Source: Lactarius indigo (taxonomy: Eukaryota > Basidiomycota > Agaricomycetes > Russulales > Russulaceae). Taken from it: 64,000 nt of DNA. Shown piece after piece: positions 54,422-64,000 of this stretch. Location of the stretch: NCBI GenBank assembly GCA_025766275.1, contig JAFKAC010000029.1, positions 1 through 64,000 on the forward strand. The letters are read 5' to 3'. The notes below the pieces were generated by a model that saw only the letters and a list, made by a program, of their open reading frames with translations, was not told where the DNA came from and searched no databases. A program made the translations under genes and the position numbers. Every line of letters starts with the position of its first letter. The stretch's first letter is position 1.

Positions 54422-54953
54422 TGTAATGTCGCCACGACGTTAGCTCAACTTGAGCTTGGTAGAAGCGGTAACAACTTAGCGAATATCCTGACACGACAAC
54501 ACGAAGGTCCGTGCTCTTGCCTTGGTGAATACGCGAAGGTACACCGGCAAGACTCGATATCTCTGCACTGAGTCACAACAGGAGTTGGACGCGAATCTTG
54601 AAGTCTTAGAGAAGGGAGAGAGAGAGAGAGAGAAAATCAGAAAGAAGTGACGATTCAAGAAGACCAAGATGGCGTATCTTGGTCTTCACAAGGCAGTTTA
54701 AATACACAAACTAGCAGGCTTAGAAGCGCTGCTATGAGTCATCGTAGGTAGCGTCCAACGTGTCGCGTAAGTACCTCAAACCCTAGTACTACTAGTACTA
54801 GTATCAGTGGCGTCCATCCTCAGTCAGCTATCCGTACCGTATCTCCTATCGTACTATCGTATCACCGCGTCGTCGTAGGTAAGTCCGCAACTAATATACC
54901 TTACCGCCGTAGTTGCAACCGGTACAGTAAGGGTCCTCAGTCGCAACATGACA
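54422..54953 (-). repeat. 5' LTR of element D
   Basis: 532 bp, seven differences from 23044-23575, all transitions between CpG and TpG/CpA. A TATTTAAA box on the minus strand (54704-54697) lies 34 nt before ATCTTGGTCTT (first base 54670). Confidence 0.94.
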
Positions 54954-56868
54954 CACCGGCGGCGGTTGAGGTCCAGCGGGTGGTGCTTGCGCCGCAGCTG
55001 GTTGCGGCGCGGGAATGATACGTGGCTGGCCGATGTCGATAACTGCAAGAGGGGAAGTGAATTTAATGTTGCGTTCCACTGATATTGAGTTCTTGTTGGG
55101 CCAGTAGACGCAGTGTGCATGCGTGCTGTCCGCGTCATATCCGACCCAGTGCGCTTCGATTCCGCGCGCGTCGAGCTTCGAGCCAGTACCAGAGTGGACC
55201 CAGACGGTTTGTCCCCATTCGGGGACACCAGATATGTTTGGTTTGCTGCCATAGAGCATTTCGTAGGGCGTGGTGTTGTTGCCAAGAGCGCGAGTAGATG
55301 TGCGGTTCTTGAGCCAGACCGCGAATTGAAGAGCTTCAGCCCAGAGTGTTTTGGGCAAGCCAGAATGGTGTAAGATAGCCCGCACGCGCTCTAGAAGCCT
55401 GCGGTTAAGCGATTCCACGACTCCGTTGTGCTGCGGGGTGTTGTGGGTGGTAAGGCGGCGTTCGGTTCCTTCGTCCTGAAGGAAGCGAGTGAACTCGCGG
55501 CCGGTATACTCACCGCCGCGGTCCGATCTAAGAGCTTTGATCTTGGCGCCGTGCTGAGTGCAGGCCCAAGCCGAGAACGCGCGATAAGCATCCAGAGTTT
55601 GGTCTTTAGTGCGCAAGATGTTGACCCGAGTGAAGCTTGTATAGTCGTCCGTGAAAGTGACGTAGTAGCGACGGCCCCCTAAGCTAGTAGTTGGCGAAGG
55701 TCCCCAGAGGTCAGAGTGAACTTCCACTCCAAAGTGCCAAGCTGGAGGAGCCTCGCGCTCAGCTCAAATAACCTTCCGAGTGAGCTTGGCGTATTGACAA
55801 GAGTCGCAGATGATGGGCGAGCCGTCGTCGATAAGTTGAACACCTTCGATGGCGTTGTTGCGGATGAGTGAGCGAATAGCGTTGGCTGAGATGTGACCGA
55901 GGCGGCGATGAAGAGTGTGAATGTCGACTTGCTCGACGGGAGAGCCGATGCTAGCAGCCAGATAAGAATGCTCGACCTTGTATAGGCCGTTAGAGCTAGC
56001 AGGGATGTTGCCTATAGTGTCGCCAGATCTATTCTTGATCTTGCACGATTGTCGCTCGAAAGATACAGAATAGCCAGCTCCAGTGATACGGCCAACAGAG
56101 ACGATGGTGAGCGCCATCTCAGGCGCGTGAAGAGTGTCGCAAAGAAGAACGGGAGTAGTGACGTTCCCGTTGGGGACGTCGATCTGTAAGTCCCCGGTAC
56201 CTATCGCATAAAAGATTCGTTTGTTAGCGGCAGTGATAGCGCGAGGAGGAATAGAGCAATAGTTGATGAAGCGATGATGGAATGGAGACATGTGCCGAGA
56301 CGCCCCGGAGTCGTAGAGTTCGATCTCGATGGGGGGATGCTGGATAGGTGGCCCCATGCTGTACGCGGAGGCCTGTGGAGTGGGGGAAGTGGAGTCGTCG
56401 TCGATCTCCTCGATTGCGGCCCAAGCTTCAATGTCGGTGTTGGCCATGTTTGCGTTGTCGGAACGGTTGTTGTTCCTGTTCCTGTTGTTTCGGTTGTTGC
56501 TATTGCCGTTGCGATTGTTGCGATTGCCGCGATTGTTGCGATTGTCGCCTGAGTTATTGTAGTTGCTGTAGCTTGAGTTGTTGTCTCTTCGAGGCGGGCG
56601 ATGGCCCTCTTTGTCGCCTCCCTTGGCCCAACAATCGGATTTGAAGTGGCCGAGCCTATGGCAATTGTGGCATTCTACGTTGCGCTTATCGCGTTTTTGT
56701 CCGTTGGCTAAGAAAGCCTCTTCTGGGCCGTTAGTCTTGCCTTTCTGGATGACGCGCCGATCGTACTGATCGGTGACCAATCGGATTACCCGATCGGGTG
56801 TGACTGATTCGTCCGCTTGATCGGCTGCTGAATTAATGGAATTGATGAGGGATTCATAGGAGGGGGGG
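54954..56868 (-). pseudogene. pol: Copia gag end, protease and integrase (element G, 5' half)
   Basis: Along the minus strand: gag C-terminal part (SYESLINSINSAADQAD), CCHC knuckle CHNCHRLGHFKSDC, an Asn/Arg-rich low-complexity stretch, copia protease IELYDSGASRHMSPF, the pre-integrase zinc motif (LHRRLGHISANAIR ... CDSCQYAKLTRK), then integrase with DDE in HSDLWGP, LRSDRGGEY and NGVVESLNRRLLER, and the end RNIKFTSPLAV with a Pro/Ala-rich tail. One TGA at 55764-55766 interrupts it between KVI and AEREAPP. The first codons of gag are cut off by the F LTR at 56868; the last codons before 54954 read into the D LTR. Confidence 0.9.
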
Positions 56869-57344
56869 TGTAACGCCGTCACGACGTTAGCTCGACTTGA
56901 GCTTGATTAAGGCGACTTCCTATGACTTAGCTAATCACGCGCAAAGGCGTATGGCTTCGAAGGCGGTTCTAGATGTACGCAGACACTAGGATCTTGATAA
57001 GGCTGCTTCCCTTGTTGGAAGAAGCGACTTAGAGATGAGAATGACAGAGAGAATGACAGAGGCTAGAAGTGACGATTGAAGAAGACCAAGATAGCGTATC
57101 TTGGCCTTCCGCAGCTACCTTAAATACAAGAAGAGCAGGCTTTCAAGCGCTGCTGTGAGTCATCGTAATGTAGCGTCCAACGTATCGCGTAAGTACCGCA
57201 ATCCTAATACTACTACTACCTGTACTAGGATCGAGTCATCCTTCAACACCTAACTCCTATCGTAAACCCCGAGTCCGTGACTAATATACCTTACAGCCGT
57301 AGCCACAACCGGTACAGTAAGGGTCCAATGCGAGAACCGTAACA
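56869..57344 (-). repeat. 3' LTR of element F
   Basis: 476 bp, TGTAACGCCGTC to CCGTAACA. Its first 35 bp resemble the C and D LTRs and it holds AAGACCAAGAT at 57082-57092 with a TTAAATA box above it. The adjoining minus-strand CTGAAAAGGGGGTGA (from 57345) is the likely polypurine tract. Confidence 0.93.
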
Positions 57345-57374
57345 TCACCCCCTTTTCAGCGTGAGTCCCCAGAC

Positions 57375-60300
57375 TCACCGAAAGTCCCTCGCCGTCCAGG
57401 TGGACTGTTCGTCGCTAATCCGCTCAAAAACGTTAGCCCTCTCCAGACGATAGATGCAGTCCCGCTTATCGTCCCTGGCTGACAGCCGCATCGCCTGAAG
57501 CTGGCGAATGCGGGCCGCAAGCCGCTCTTCCTCGTATGCGGCTGCTCGATAGCGCGTCACTTCCGCAGTCAGGGACTCATCCCCAATGCGGTTCAGTGCG
57601 CGGTCCGTGATCTTGTCGGAGGCGAGGATGACGAGGTCCTCGTGGGCGATGAAGGCGCGTCCCGCGGCCGTTAGCATCGGGAATGCGTAGAGGGGTTTGC
57701 CGTAAAGATGGGGAGAGCCGGGGATAAGTCCCAGCACAAACGGGTTCGCACCTCTGACAATCTGAACGTGACTGGCGTTCCTCTCTACGCCATCGGGTCC
57801 GGTGATGGGGAAGTGAATGTAATGGGGCTGTCGATTCGCCCTGAACCCTTCAGGCGCAAGGACCTGCGCGGGGTCGTCGTCGTGCGTAATGGGGGTATGA
57901 GGTGCGACGCCGGGCAGTCGCACACGTCCTCGAGACATGGGGGTTCCGTCGGTGTGAACGAGCCATGGGGTGATTCGGGGATTAGTAGGGTGGCTGTGCG
58001 TTCGAAGGAGGGGGTGTCTGACCGGGTAGTAATCCTCGTCGTCAGCGTGAGCTTCGTCGTTAGGGAGCGCTGCCTGCGCTGCCGCAACTCGCTCAATCTC
58101 CTCTGTGCTAAGCGCAGTTGTTCGTCGGCCCACTCCTTCACCATCCTCCGCCAGTCCTCCGCTGCTTCTAACTCCTGTTGGGTCTTCGAGGGGGCGGTCG
58201 GCAGGGAGAATTCCCCTTGTGCCGATGAGGTCGTCACCTGGGGGAATGATGGCAATGGGTTCTCGATTGCCGTTGTCGTCTCTGAAGATGTGAGCGACGG
58301 CATGCTGCTGCTCGTCGTCGGGCTGTTGAGTCGGGTCGGGGAACCTCTGTAGGACATTAGCCCATTCTTGAGCGGTGATATGCCCCGCTCGCATGTTTGC
58401 AGGTGTGTACGGAGTGAGCTGGACCTGTTGAACCACGGTTTCTTCGTCGTTTTCGATGAGGTTGGCGGCGTCTTGTGCGACTTGGTCGAGGAGGATCGCC
58501 GTGGTGACATGTCTGAGAGGAGAAGTGGGCATGGACGTCTGAGTGGATCGGAGGTAAGAGGGATACTCTCCTTGGTCGTCCGTAGGTTGGCTTTTAAAGG
58601 ATCGCACACTCGTCTGGCCTTCCTGATACGCCTTGATCGCGTCTGGTGCAAACACGTCATCTTTGTTGACCCACTGGTTCTCCGAGTCCGGATAGCCCTT
58701 CCATTTGATGAGGTACTGGAGCTTTTTGCGGCGGCCGAAATGCCGCGAGTCTAGAATGGCCTCGACTTCATATTCTTCTTCTCCTTCAACAAGATCCGGC
58801 GGTGGTCGTGGAAAGTTTTCGCCATGAAAGGCCGTACGTTTGTAGGGCGTGAGAAGATCGATGTGGAACACTGGATGGATGTTCCACTGCGTGGGAAGTT
58901 CGAGACGGTAGTTGTATGGGGACATCACCTGTACTACTTTAAATGGTCCGTGGCGTCGCGCCGCCAACTTTACTGTGGGTTGATTGGTCCATAGATGCCT
59001 TCCTTCCAGCCATACTTGGTCGTTGACTTGATAGCGCGGAGTATCTTTGTGCCGAACCCAGCTATCTTGTGCCTTTTTGATAAGGTCTTGGGCAAGCTGG
59101 CGCGCCTCCTTTAATTGTGTCAGTCTGGTGATCACGTTTGGGATTGGAGATGGCTTATCCGTCCAATCGGCGGTCGGGTTGTACCCCATCAGAAGCATGA
59201 ATGGCGATTGTTTCGTGTGCTCATGGGGCCAGTTGTTGTGAGCGAATTCTGCTATCGGAAGATACACCGCCCAGTTATCTTGACGCTCGTTGGCCCAGAA
59301 TCGTAGATATTGTTCAAGCCACTGATTGGTTCGTTCCGACTGCCCATCCGTGCGCGGATGATAAGCCGTAGAGATGTTCTGTTGGATGCCCAGTATGCGG
59401 CATACTTCTCGTGTGAATTTGGAGGTAAACCGGGGGTCTCGGTCACTAATAATTTTACGCGGTAACCCGAATCGTTTGAATACGTGGTTGACGTACAGGA
59501 CGGCGGTTCCCTCTGCTGTAATCTCCTCGTTGCAGGGAATGAATATGGATGCCTTGCTGCAGTCATGATCAGTAACGGTTAGGATGCTGTCGTATGACTG
59601 GGAGATTGGCAGTTTGGTGATGAAATCGAGGGCAATGGTATGGAAGGGAGGAGCGTCCTTGGCGGCGGTGATTGGGTGTAGTGGTGCACGGGTTGGTCTT
59701 GTATTGACTTTGATTCGCTGACAGTCAGCACATCCCATGACGTACTCATACACATCCCGGCGGATACTCGGCCACCAGTGATGTCGCTCTACGATCCGTT
59801 GTGTTCTGCTTATCCCAGGATGTCCGTGTACCGGGGGGTCATGGTGGTCTTGTATAATGGCCCGGTACGCTGTCATGGGTCCTGTGATTACCAGTCGTCC
59901 GTCCTTGTACCACTCTCCCTCTATCTTTTTGAGGCGATGGGCGTCGATCCAGGTTTTGATTATGGCGGGATCTTGTCGTCGCTTCGGCGGTTGCATCATC
60001 AGGTGTGTTTCCAACGTACGCGCAGCATTAGTGGCTCGTATAAATACTTCCGGGGGTAAGACGACCACACCTTGGTTATCCTCCTCTCCTTGGTTGTAGT
60101 CTGGCCGTCGTGATAGCGCATCTGCTCTGCCATTGTTCTTTCCCTTGATGTGATGGATCTCGAAGTTGTACTCCATTAACTCTAGTACTTCTCGAGCAAC
60201 CCTTCGACTGATCTTCTGCGGGGTTTTCCAGTATTGGAGATTTAGGTGGTCTGAGAATATTTTGATCTTGTGCGGAGATCCCGCGAGCAGAGGTCTCCAG

Positions 60301-62114
60301 TGGCGAAGGGCTTTGACGATGGCAAGAAGTTCTAGGTCGTAAATGTCGTAGTTTCGCTCTGCTTCATTAAGCGTTGCCGAATAGTACCCTATAGGATGCT
60401 TGCGACCGTCATTTTTCTTTTGTAGGAGTACTGCGCCTACCGCGAATCCTGACGCGTCGACCTCTAGCTCGAACTGATCTTGTAAGTTGGGGTGTGCTAG
60501 TACGGGTTCTTCTGTTACGAGTCGTTTGAGGGTTTTGAAGGCCCGCTCTTCATCGTCTCCCCAGTTCCACTCGGTATCCTTTCTTGTTAGCCGGTTGAGT
60601 GGTCGTGCATGGGTTGCGAAACCTCGGATGAAAAGGCGGTAAAAGTTACAGAAACCCAAAAATGACCGTACGTCCCTGACCTTGGTTGGCGTTGGCCAGT
60701 CTCTGATGCCGCGAACTTTTACCGGGTCCATGCGTGTTACCCCCTTTTCAAGGATTACCCCCAGGTAATCCATCCGAGGTTGGTGGAAAAGGCATTTTTC
60801 AAGTTTGAAGTAGAGATCGTGTTCCTGGGCAACACGAAGAACGTCCGTCACCGCGGCTATATGATCAGCGGATGTAGCGCCTTCTCGTGTGGCGATACCA
60901 ATGTCGTCCATGTAGACACGGATGACGGTACCGCGGAGTTCGTGTTTCGTGATGGTATCACGATAGATGTGGTTCATCATTGTTTGGAAGGTGGCCGGCG
61001 AGTTGGTGAGACCGAAGAACATTACCGTTGGCTCAAAAAGGCCAAACTTGGTCTTGAAGGCCGCCTTTTCCTGATCACCGTCTCATATTCGGATGTTATT
61101 ATATCCCCAGCGGATGTCGAGCTTTGTGTAGATGTAGGCGTTACTGAGGTCATAAATGAGGTCTTGAATTAGGGGAAGTGGGTACTGATTTCGTATAGTA
61201 TACGAATTGATGGTGCGATAGTCCTGTACGGGGCGTAGTTTTCCGTCCTTCTTTTTGACAAAGAAGAATGAAGATGCGTACGGGGACATGGAGGGCCGCA
61301 GATATCCTTGCTGCAGTTTCTCGTCTAGAAATTCTTTAAGTTTCCCTTCTTCCTCTTGCATTAATGGGTATATTTTGCAGTCTATTGCTGAAGGGGTGCC
61401 TGGCTTGAAATCTATTGCGTGGTCCCACGGCCTGGCGGGGGGGAATCGTTGCGACGCTTCTTCGCTGAAGAGTTGTTGGAAGGCGTGGTAGACTGCCGGC
61501 AGTTCTACGGGCTTGTCCTCCCCTTTTGCTTGGATGGCCAATTCTGTGGACGTAGTTGCTCGCAAGTACGTGTCCTCTTCGTCTAGTTCGAGGGCTATTG
61601 CTTCCTTTTCATCGTTAGTTAGGGCGGTCGCGATGACGGTGTGACGGTCCAGACTGTCCTGTGTGCTGATCACAACTGGCATGACCTTTTCGTGTATGAC
61701 GGCGTCTCGCCAATTAATGGTTGGTTCGTAGGTTGCCAACCAAGGATATCCTAGGACAACCTCCTCATTTCCAAGGTTCGTGATAAGAAACCTCATGGTC
61801 CTGTGATACCCGTTGGCGTATACGTCGAGGTCGGTGAAGTGAGTGATGGACCCAGCTTTATTTTCCGTACTGTCTATGTTCCAGACCTTCCGCGGTCGGA
61901 CCAGTTGCTGGATCCCTATACCCATTTTCTTGATGAAATTCGGGTGTATGAAGTTATCGGTGGCCCCCGAGTCCACCAACGCTTTTATGTCGGCCATTCG
62001 GTAATTCGTACGAATCGAGACTGGAATTCGAAGAGAACGAAAGCGCGTCATGATTACAGAATTACAATTTAAAGCCCTCACCCAGGCCGATGGGTTCAGG
62101 CGCTCCGAAAACCC
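57375..62114 (-). pseudogene. pol: Element F pol, one TGA from intact
   Basis: Same order as C pol: LNPSAWVRALNCN, protease LVDSGATDNFIHP, RT (LRPVQDYRTIN, YMDD), RNase H (LEVDASGF, YDLELLAIVKAL, FSDHLNLQYW), integrase (GCADCQ zinc end; ALDFITKLP, ISDRDPRF, GQSERTNQ), GPF module, chromodomain (EEEYEVEAILDSRHFGRR, LQYLIKWKGYPDSENQWV) and the conserved extension (DEDYYPVRHPLLRTH, APEGFRANRQPHYI, SPHLYGKPLYA, DESLTAEVTRYR, TWTARDFR). The only lesion is TGA at 61083-61085, where C has Arg in IRIRDGDQEKA. Confidence 0.93.
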
Positions 62115-64000
62115 TCTTTTCCCCATAGATCCTGCAATATCAGGTCTTTTACTTCGTCAGGCGCGTTTGCCACTCCGGTGAGCCATTCTTTGGCACGTTC
62201 TTCGGCTGTCTTGCTGGTTGAGGCAGCCTGTATCTGGGCTGGCGACTCCTGCGCGTAATAGTCGGTCTCCGTCATCCGGACACCGGAGGGTCCGGGGTTC
62301 TGTGGTTGCCACTGTCGCGGCTGTCTAGGATGGGGGCAATTTCGTGAGAGATGGCCTGGCGCATGGCAATTGTAACATAACACCGTCCTTAGGTCTCGTC
62401 GCGACCCTCCTCTTCCGCGACCCCGGACTCCTGGCCCTCCCCTCGGTGGGAAGGGGGGTGAGTTGGTATACGGTGGTTTGCTGTAATCGATTTCCTCCGA
62501 CCCCGCTAGTCGTGCCTTGGTTCGGTCAGCGGAAGTGTCCATCGCCCATGGGTTGGCGAGATTCTGGGGAACGGTCCACCCAGCGTTCCCTGTCTTTTTG
62601 GGCTTGTTGTCTTTATACTCATCCACCCGTGCACGGATGTGGATGTAGTTGCGCTGCCTGTGGAGCGTTGCTCGCTTCCATTCGTCGAACGTCTCCGGTT
62701 CGTCCAGATCGTAGATCTTCTCGTAAAGTTTCTTAGGTAGCCCCTTGGTAAAGAGGTCGATTGTTTGGGGGTCGTTGAGGCGGTATCCGGCCTTCCTGGC
62801 GGCTTCTTCGAACTCGTTGACGTACTTATCGACATCTCCGTCAACCATTTTGAGCCCTTTTCTAAGAAGCGCTTGAGCCTGTTCGCGTTCGAGGGTGTTG
62901 ACGAACCTTTGGTTAAATCCCTCTGCTACTGCATTCCATAGATCGCGCGTGTGTTGGTCTATCCCTCGTTGTATCTGCCGGTTAAGCCATTTGAGGTACG
63001 AAAGCACCCATTCGCTAACTGATATCCCTTTTATATAGGACAGGAACAGGAGGCTTCGTCGGTAGTCGTTGCGCATGACGGGGGTGTCGAGATTCATTCC
63101 CCAATAGACATGCCATTGCGTGAGGAATGAATCCACTTTAGTACGATCGCCGTCAAAGATGGTGGGAGGTTCACCGGTTAATTTTTCATGTCCTTGCCCT
63201 CCTCCTCCTGCTCCTCCTCCACCACCGCCTCCTCCCCCTCCCGGGGGTCCCCCTTCTGGTGGGTTATTCGGGAGGTCAGGTGGGTTTCCTCCCCCTCTTG
63301 GGCGTCGGGGAAAATCGTCTTCGGGTGGTCCTCCCCATCCTGGTGGGGGGTCCAGTGGCATTCCTTGTCTCCCTCCACCCCCTGACGGGGGGTCTCCTCG
63401 ATCGGGTCCAATGGCTCGAAAGATTGCTGCGTCATCTGCAGTCATGCGGTGTCCTGTTTCAGGGTTGATGGGCATAAGATGCCGCTGTGATTCTTGTCTA
63501 ATTGCTTCGGCCGCTTCTCGCGCCGCCTGCTCCCTCACAGTCATAATTTCTTCGGCCGTCATGGTGGTAGTTGCCATTTCTGCTGCCGGTGATCGTACGT
63601 GAATGACTTCTGGTGGTTCTGAGATATGCAGAGACTCAGCTTGTTGGATGGTGTATTGTTCAATAGGTCCAACACTCGCGGGTCGGTTCTCTTCGCTTGG
63701 TTCGTCCTCTTCAGTTTCTTCGCTAACTGCTTCTCCAGTGGAGTGTTCTCGTAGCTGGCCGTCAATAGGGCCCCAATCGGCCTGTGAATTGAGTTCGCGT
63801 GCGTCGATGTCGCACTGGTATTGTCTTCCTGCTGGTCTAACAACGTCCCAGCGGTGGTCTATGGGATTCCACGTAATTTCCACCCAGCACAGGTGATCGA
63901 AATTGAACTCAACAGGTCTGAACCTCGTGGGTCCGTTGAATTCCACAAAGTATCCGGTTTCGTCTCCTCGGTCTCTCCACCTGGCTGCTCCTAGGAACCG
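62096..64000 (-). CDS. gag: Element F Gag, partial at window edge
   Basis: Open from the window end (coding ...DETGYFVEFNGP...) to a stop at 62096. It contains LCWVEITWNPIDHRWD, an acidic linker, a Pro/Gly-rich stretch, capsid-like core (DSFLTQWHVYWGMNLD, FLSYIKGISVSEWVL, DLFTKGLPKKLY), AMDTSADRTKARLAGSEEID, an RG-rich patch, CCHC CYNCHAPGHLSRNC and the end QDLWGKEGFRSA. No internal stop is seen. The N-terminus lies outside. Confidence 0.9.
   Translation of the reverse strand, partial: RFLGAARWRDRGDETGYFVEFNGPTRFRPVEFNFDHLCWVEITWNPIDHRWDVVRPAGRQYQCDIDARELNSQADWGPIDGQLREHSTGEAVSEETEEDEPSEENRPASVGPIEQYTIQQAESLHISEPPEVIHVRSPAAEMATTTMTAEEIMTVREQAAREAAEAIRQESQRHLMPINPETGHRMTADDAAIFRAIGPDRGDPPSGGGGRQGMPLDPPPGWGGPPEDDFPRRPRGGGNPPDLPNNPPEGGPPGGGGGGGGGGAGGGGQGHEKLTGEPPTIFDGDRTKVDSFLTQWHVYWGMNLDTPVMRNDYRRSLLFLSYIKGISVSEWVLSYLKWLNRQIQRGIDQHTRDLWNAVAEGFNQRFVNTLEREQAQALLRKGLKMVDGDVDKYVNEFEEAARKAGYRLNDPQTIDLFTKGLPKKLYEKIYDLDEPETFDEWKRATLHRQRNYIHIRARVDEYKDNKPKKTGNAGWTVPQNLANPWAMDTSADRTKARLAGSEEIDYSKPPYTNSPPFPPRGGPGVRGRGRGGSRRDLRTVLCYNCHAPGHLSRNCPHPRQPRQWQPQNPGPSGVRMTETDYYAQESPAQIQAASTSKTAEERAKEWLTGVANAPDEVKDLILQDLWGKEGFRSA
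62108..62114 (-). promoter_or_regulatory. -1 frameshift slippery heptamer, element F
   Basis: Minus strand GAG GGT TTT (G GGT TTT), 12 nt before the gag stop; the -1 frame gives GFSERLNPSAWVRAL. Confidence 0.87.

Larger units (their letters stand above)
23044..54953 (-). mobile_element. Ty3/gypsy chromovirus D, full length but carrying four nested insertions
   Basis: LTRs of 532 bp at 23044-23575 (3') and 54422-54953 (5') start TGTAA and end TGACA. Inside are four later insertions, each with its own perfect 5-bp duplication: B (24526-32228), C (32939-40803), solo LTR E' (42192-42766) and E (43309-51192). Subtracting them with one duplication each leaves 7863 bp, against 7865 bp in the related intact-length C. 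The five pol pieces fall in one frame after subtraction. The LTRs differ at 7 sites, all CpG transitions. D was an old insertion into copia element G. Confidence 0.92.
21452..56868 (-). mobile_element. Ty1/copia element G, truncated and split by element D
   Basis: The two remnants (54954-56868 and 21452-23043) are consecutive parts of one copia polyprotein on the minus strand, separated by the whole of gypsy element D. D is bounded by CGCCG (23039-23043) and CACCG (54954-54958), a one-mismatch target duplication. Taking out 31,915 bp (D plus one duplication) puts the integrase part and the reverse-transcriptase part in the same frame. The 5' side is cut by element F at 56868 and the 3' side ends abruptly near 21494 inside the RT/RNase H region, so no G LTR is visible. 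This is the oldest layer of the nest. Confidence 0.85.
56869..64000 (-). mobile_element. Ty3/gypsy chromovirus F, running off the window
   Basis: A 476-bp 3' LTR, pol and most of gag are present; the 5' LTR and the start of gag lie beyond 64000. F inserted into copia gag of element G. The bases before the LTR are GGGGG (56864-56868), the presumed target duplication, which cannot be verified here. Pol has one TGA and gag is open as far as visible. Confidence 0.93.

Noticed and set aside
63120..63602. Pro-rich plus-strand frames opposite gag (also near 30778, 39449 and 53499)
   Set aside because: They are the antisense of the Gly/Pro-rich gag linker; gag is clearly the coding strand.

Overview
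The window looks like nuclear DNA of a basidiomycete fungus, most likely an Agaricomycete. Real coding stretches on the left are split by GT-AG introns of about 38-78 bp. The left part holds lineage-typical genes (a Tnp2/CACTA-like transposase, spliced orphan genes, a Crinkler-like kinase). The right two thirds is a stack of chromodomain-bearing Ty3/gypsy elements nested in a Ty1/copia element. No rRNA, tRNA, CRISPR array or bacterial-type operon was found.

Left region (1-21.4 kb): a 25-bp minisatellite (951-1107); a decayed Tnp2-like transposase with five recognisable introns and two frameshifts (1878-5803); an apparently intact six-part reading frame of 747 aa joining a Crinkler-like N-terminus, a nuclease-like middle and a complete protein kinase (9284-11745); a small relic of a second Tnp2 copy (13027-13345); an intact orphan gene (13718-14810); an orphan fragment (15711-16022); a longer orphan gene of a type common in basidiomycetes (16642-19017); a pyrimidine-rich tract, a 90-bp minisatellite and a hairpin.

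Right region (21.45-64 kb), with local labels. Copia element G (minus strand, remnants at 21452-23043 and 54954-56868) was split by gypsy element D (23044-54953) and cut again by gypsy element F (56869 to beyond the window). D itself received four later insertions: B (24526-32228), C (32939-40803), a solo LTR E' (42192-42766) and E (43309-51192, plus strand). LTR pairs have equal lengths (B 478, C 521, D 532, E 567 bp). Target duplications are ACGAC (B), TCTAG (C), CCTAT (E'), GTAGT (E) and CGCCG/CACCG (D). Removing the four inserts gives D a length of 7863 bp, against 7865 bp for its relative C, and puts all five pieces of its pol in one frame. Removing D likewise puts the two halves of G in one frame.

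The gypsy elements share several mechanisms visible in the sequence. Pol lies in the -1 frame after a conserved slippery heptamer (GGGTTTT, or GGATTTT in E). The stretch just inside the 5' LTR is complementary to an 11-nt stretch 33-34 nt downstream of a TATA box in the LTR, the geometry expected of Tf1/sushi-type self-priming, and it covaries among three LTR families. Gag has no in-frame AUG before a conserved N-terminal domain and instead has a conserved GTG-GC. A conserved domain follows the chromodomain and is a separate zinc-knuckle third ORF in E. All eleven premature stops found in the retroelements are TGA, and nearly all LTR-pair differences are CpG transitions, so CpG deamination appears to be the main decay process.
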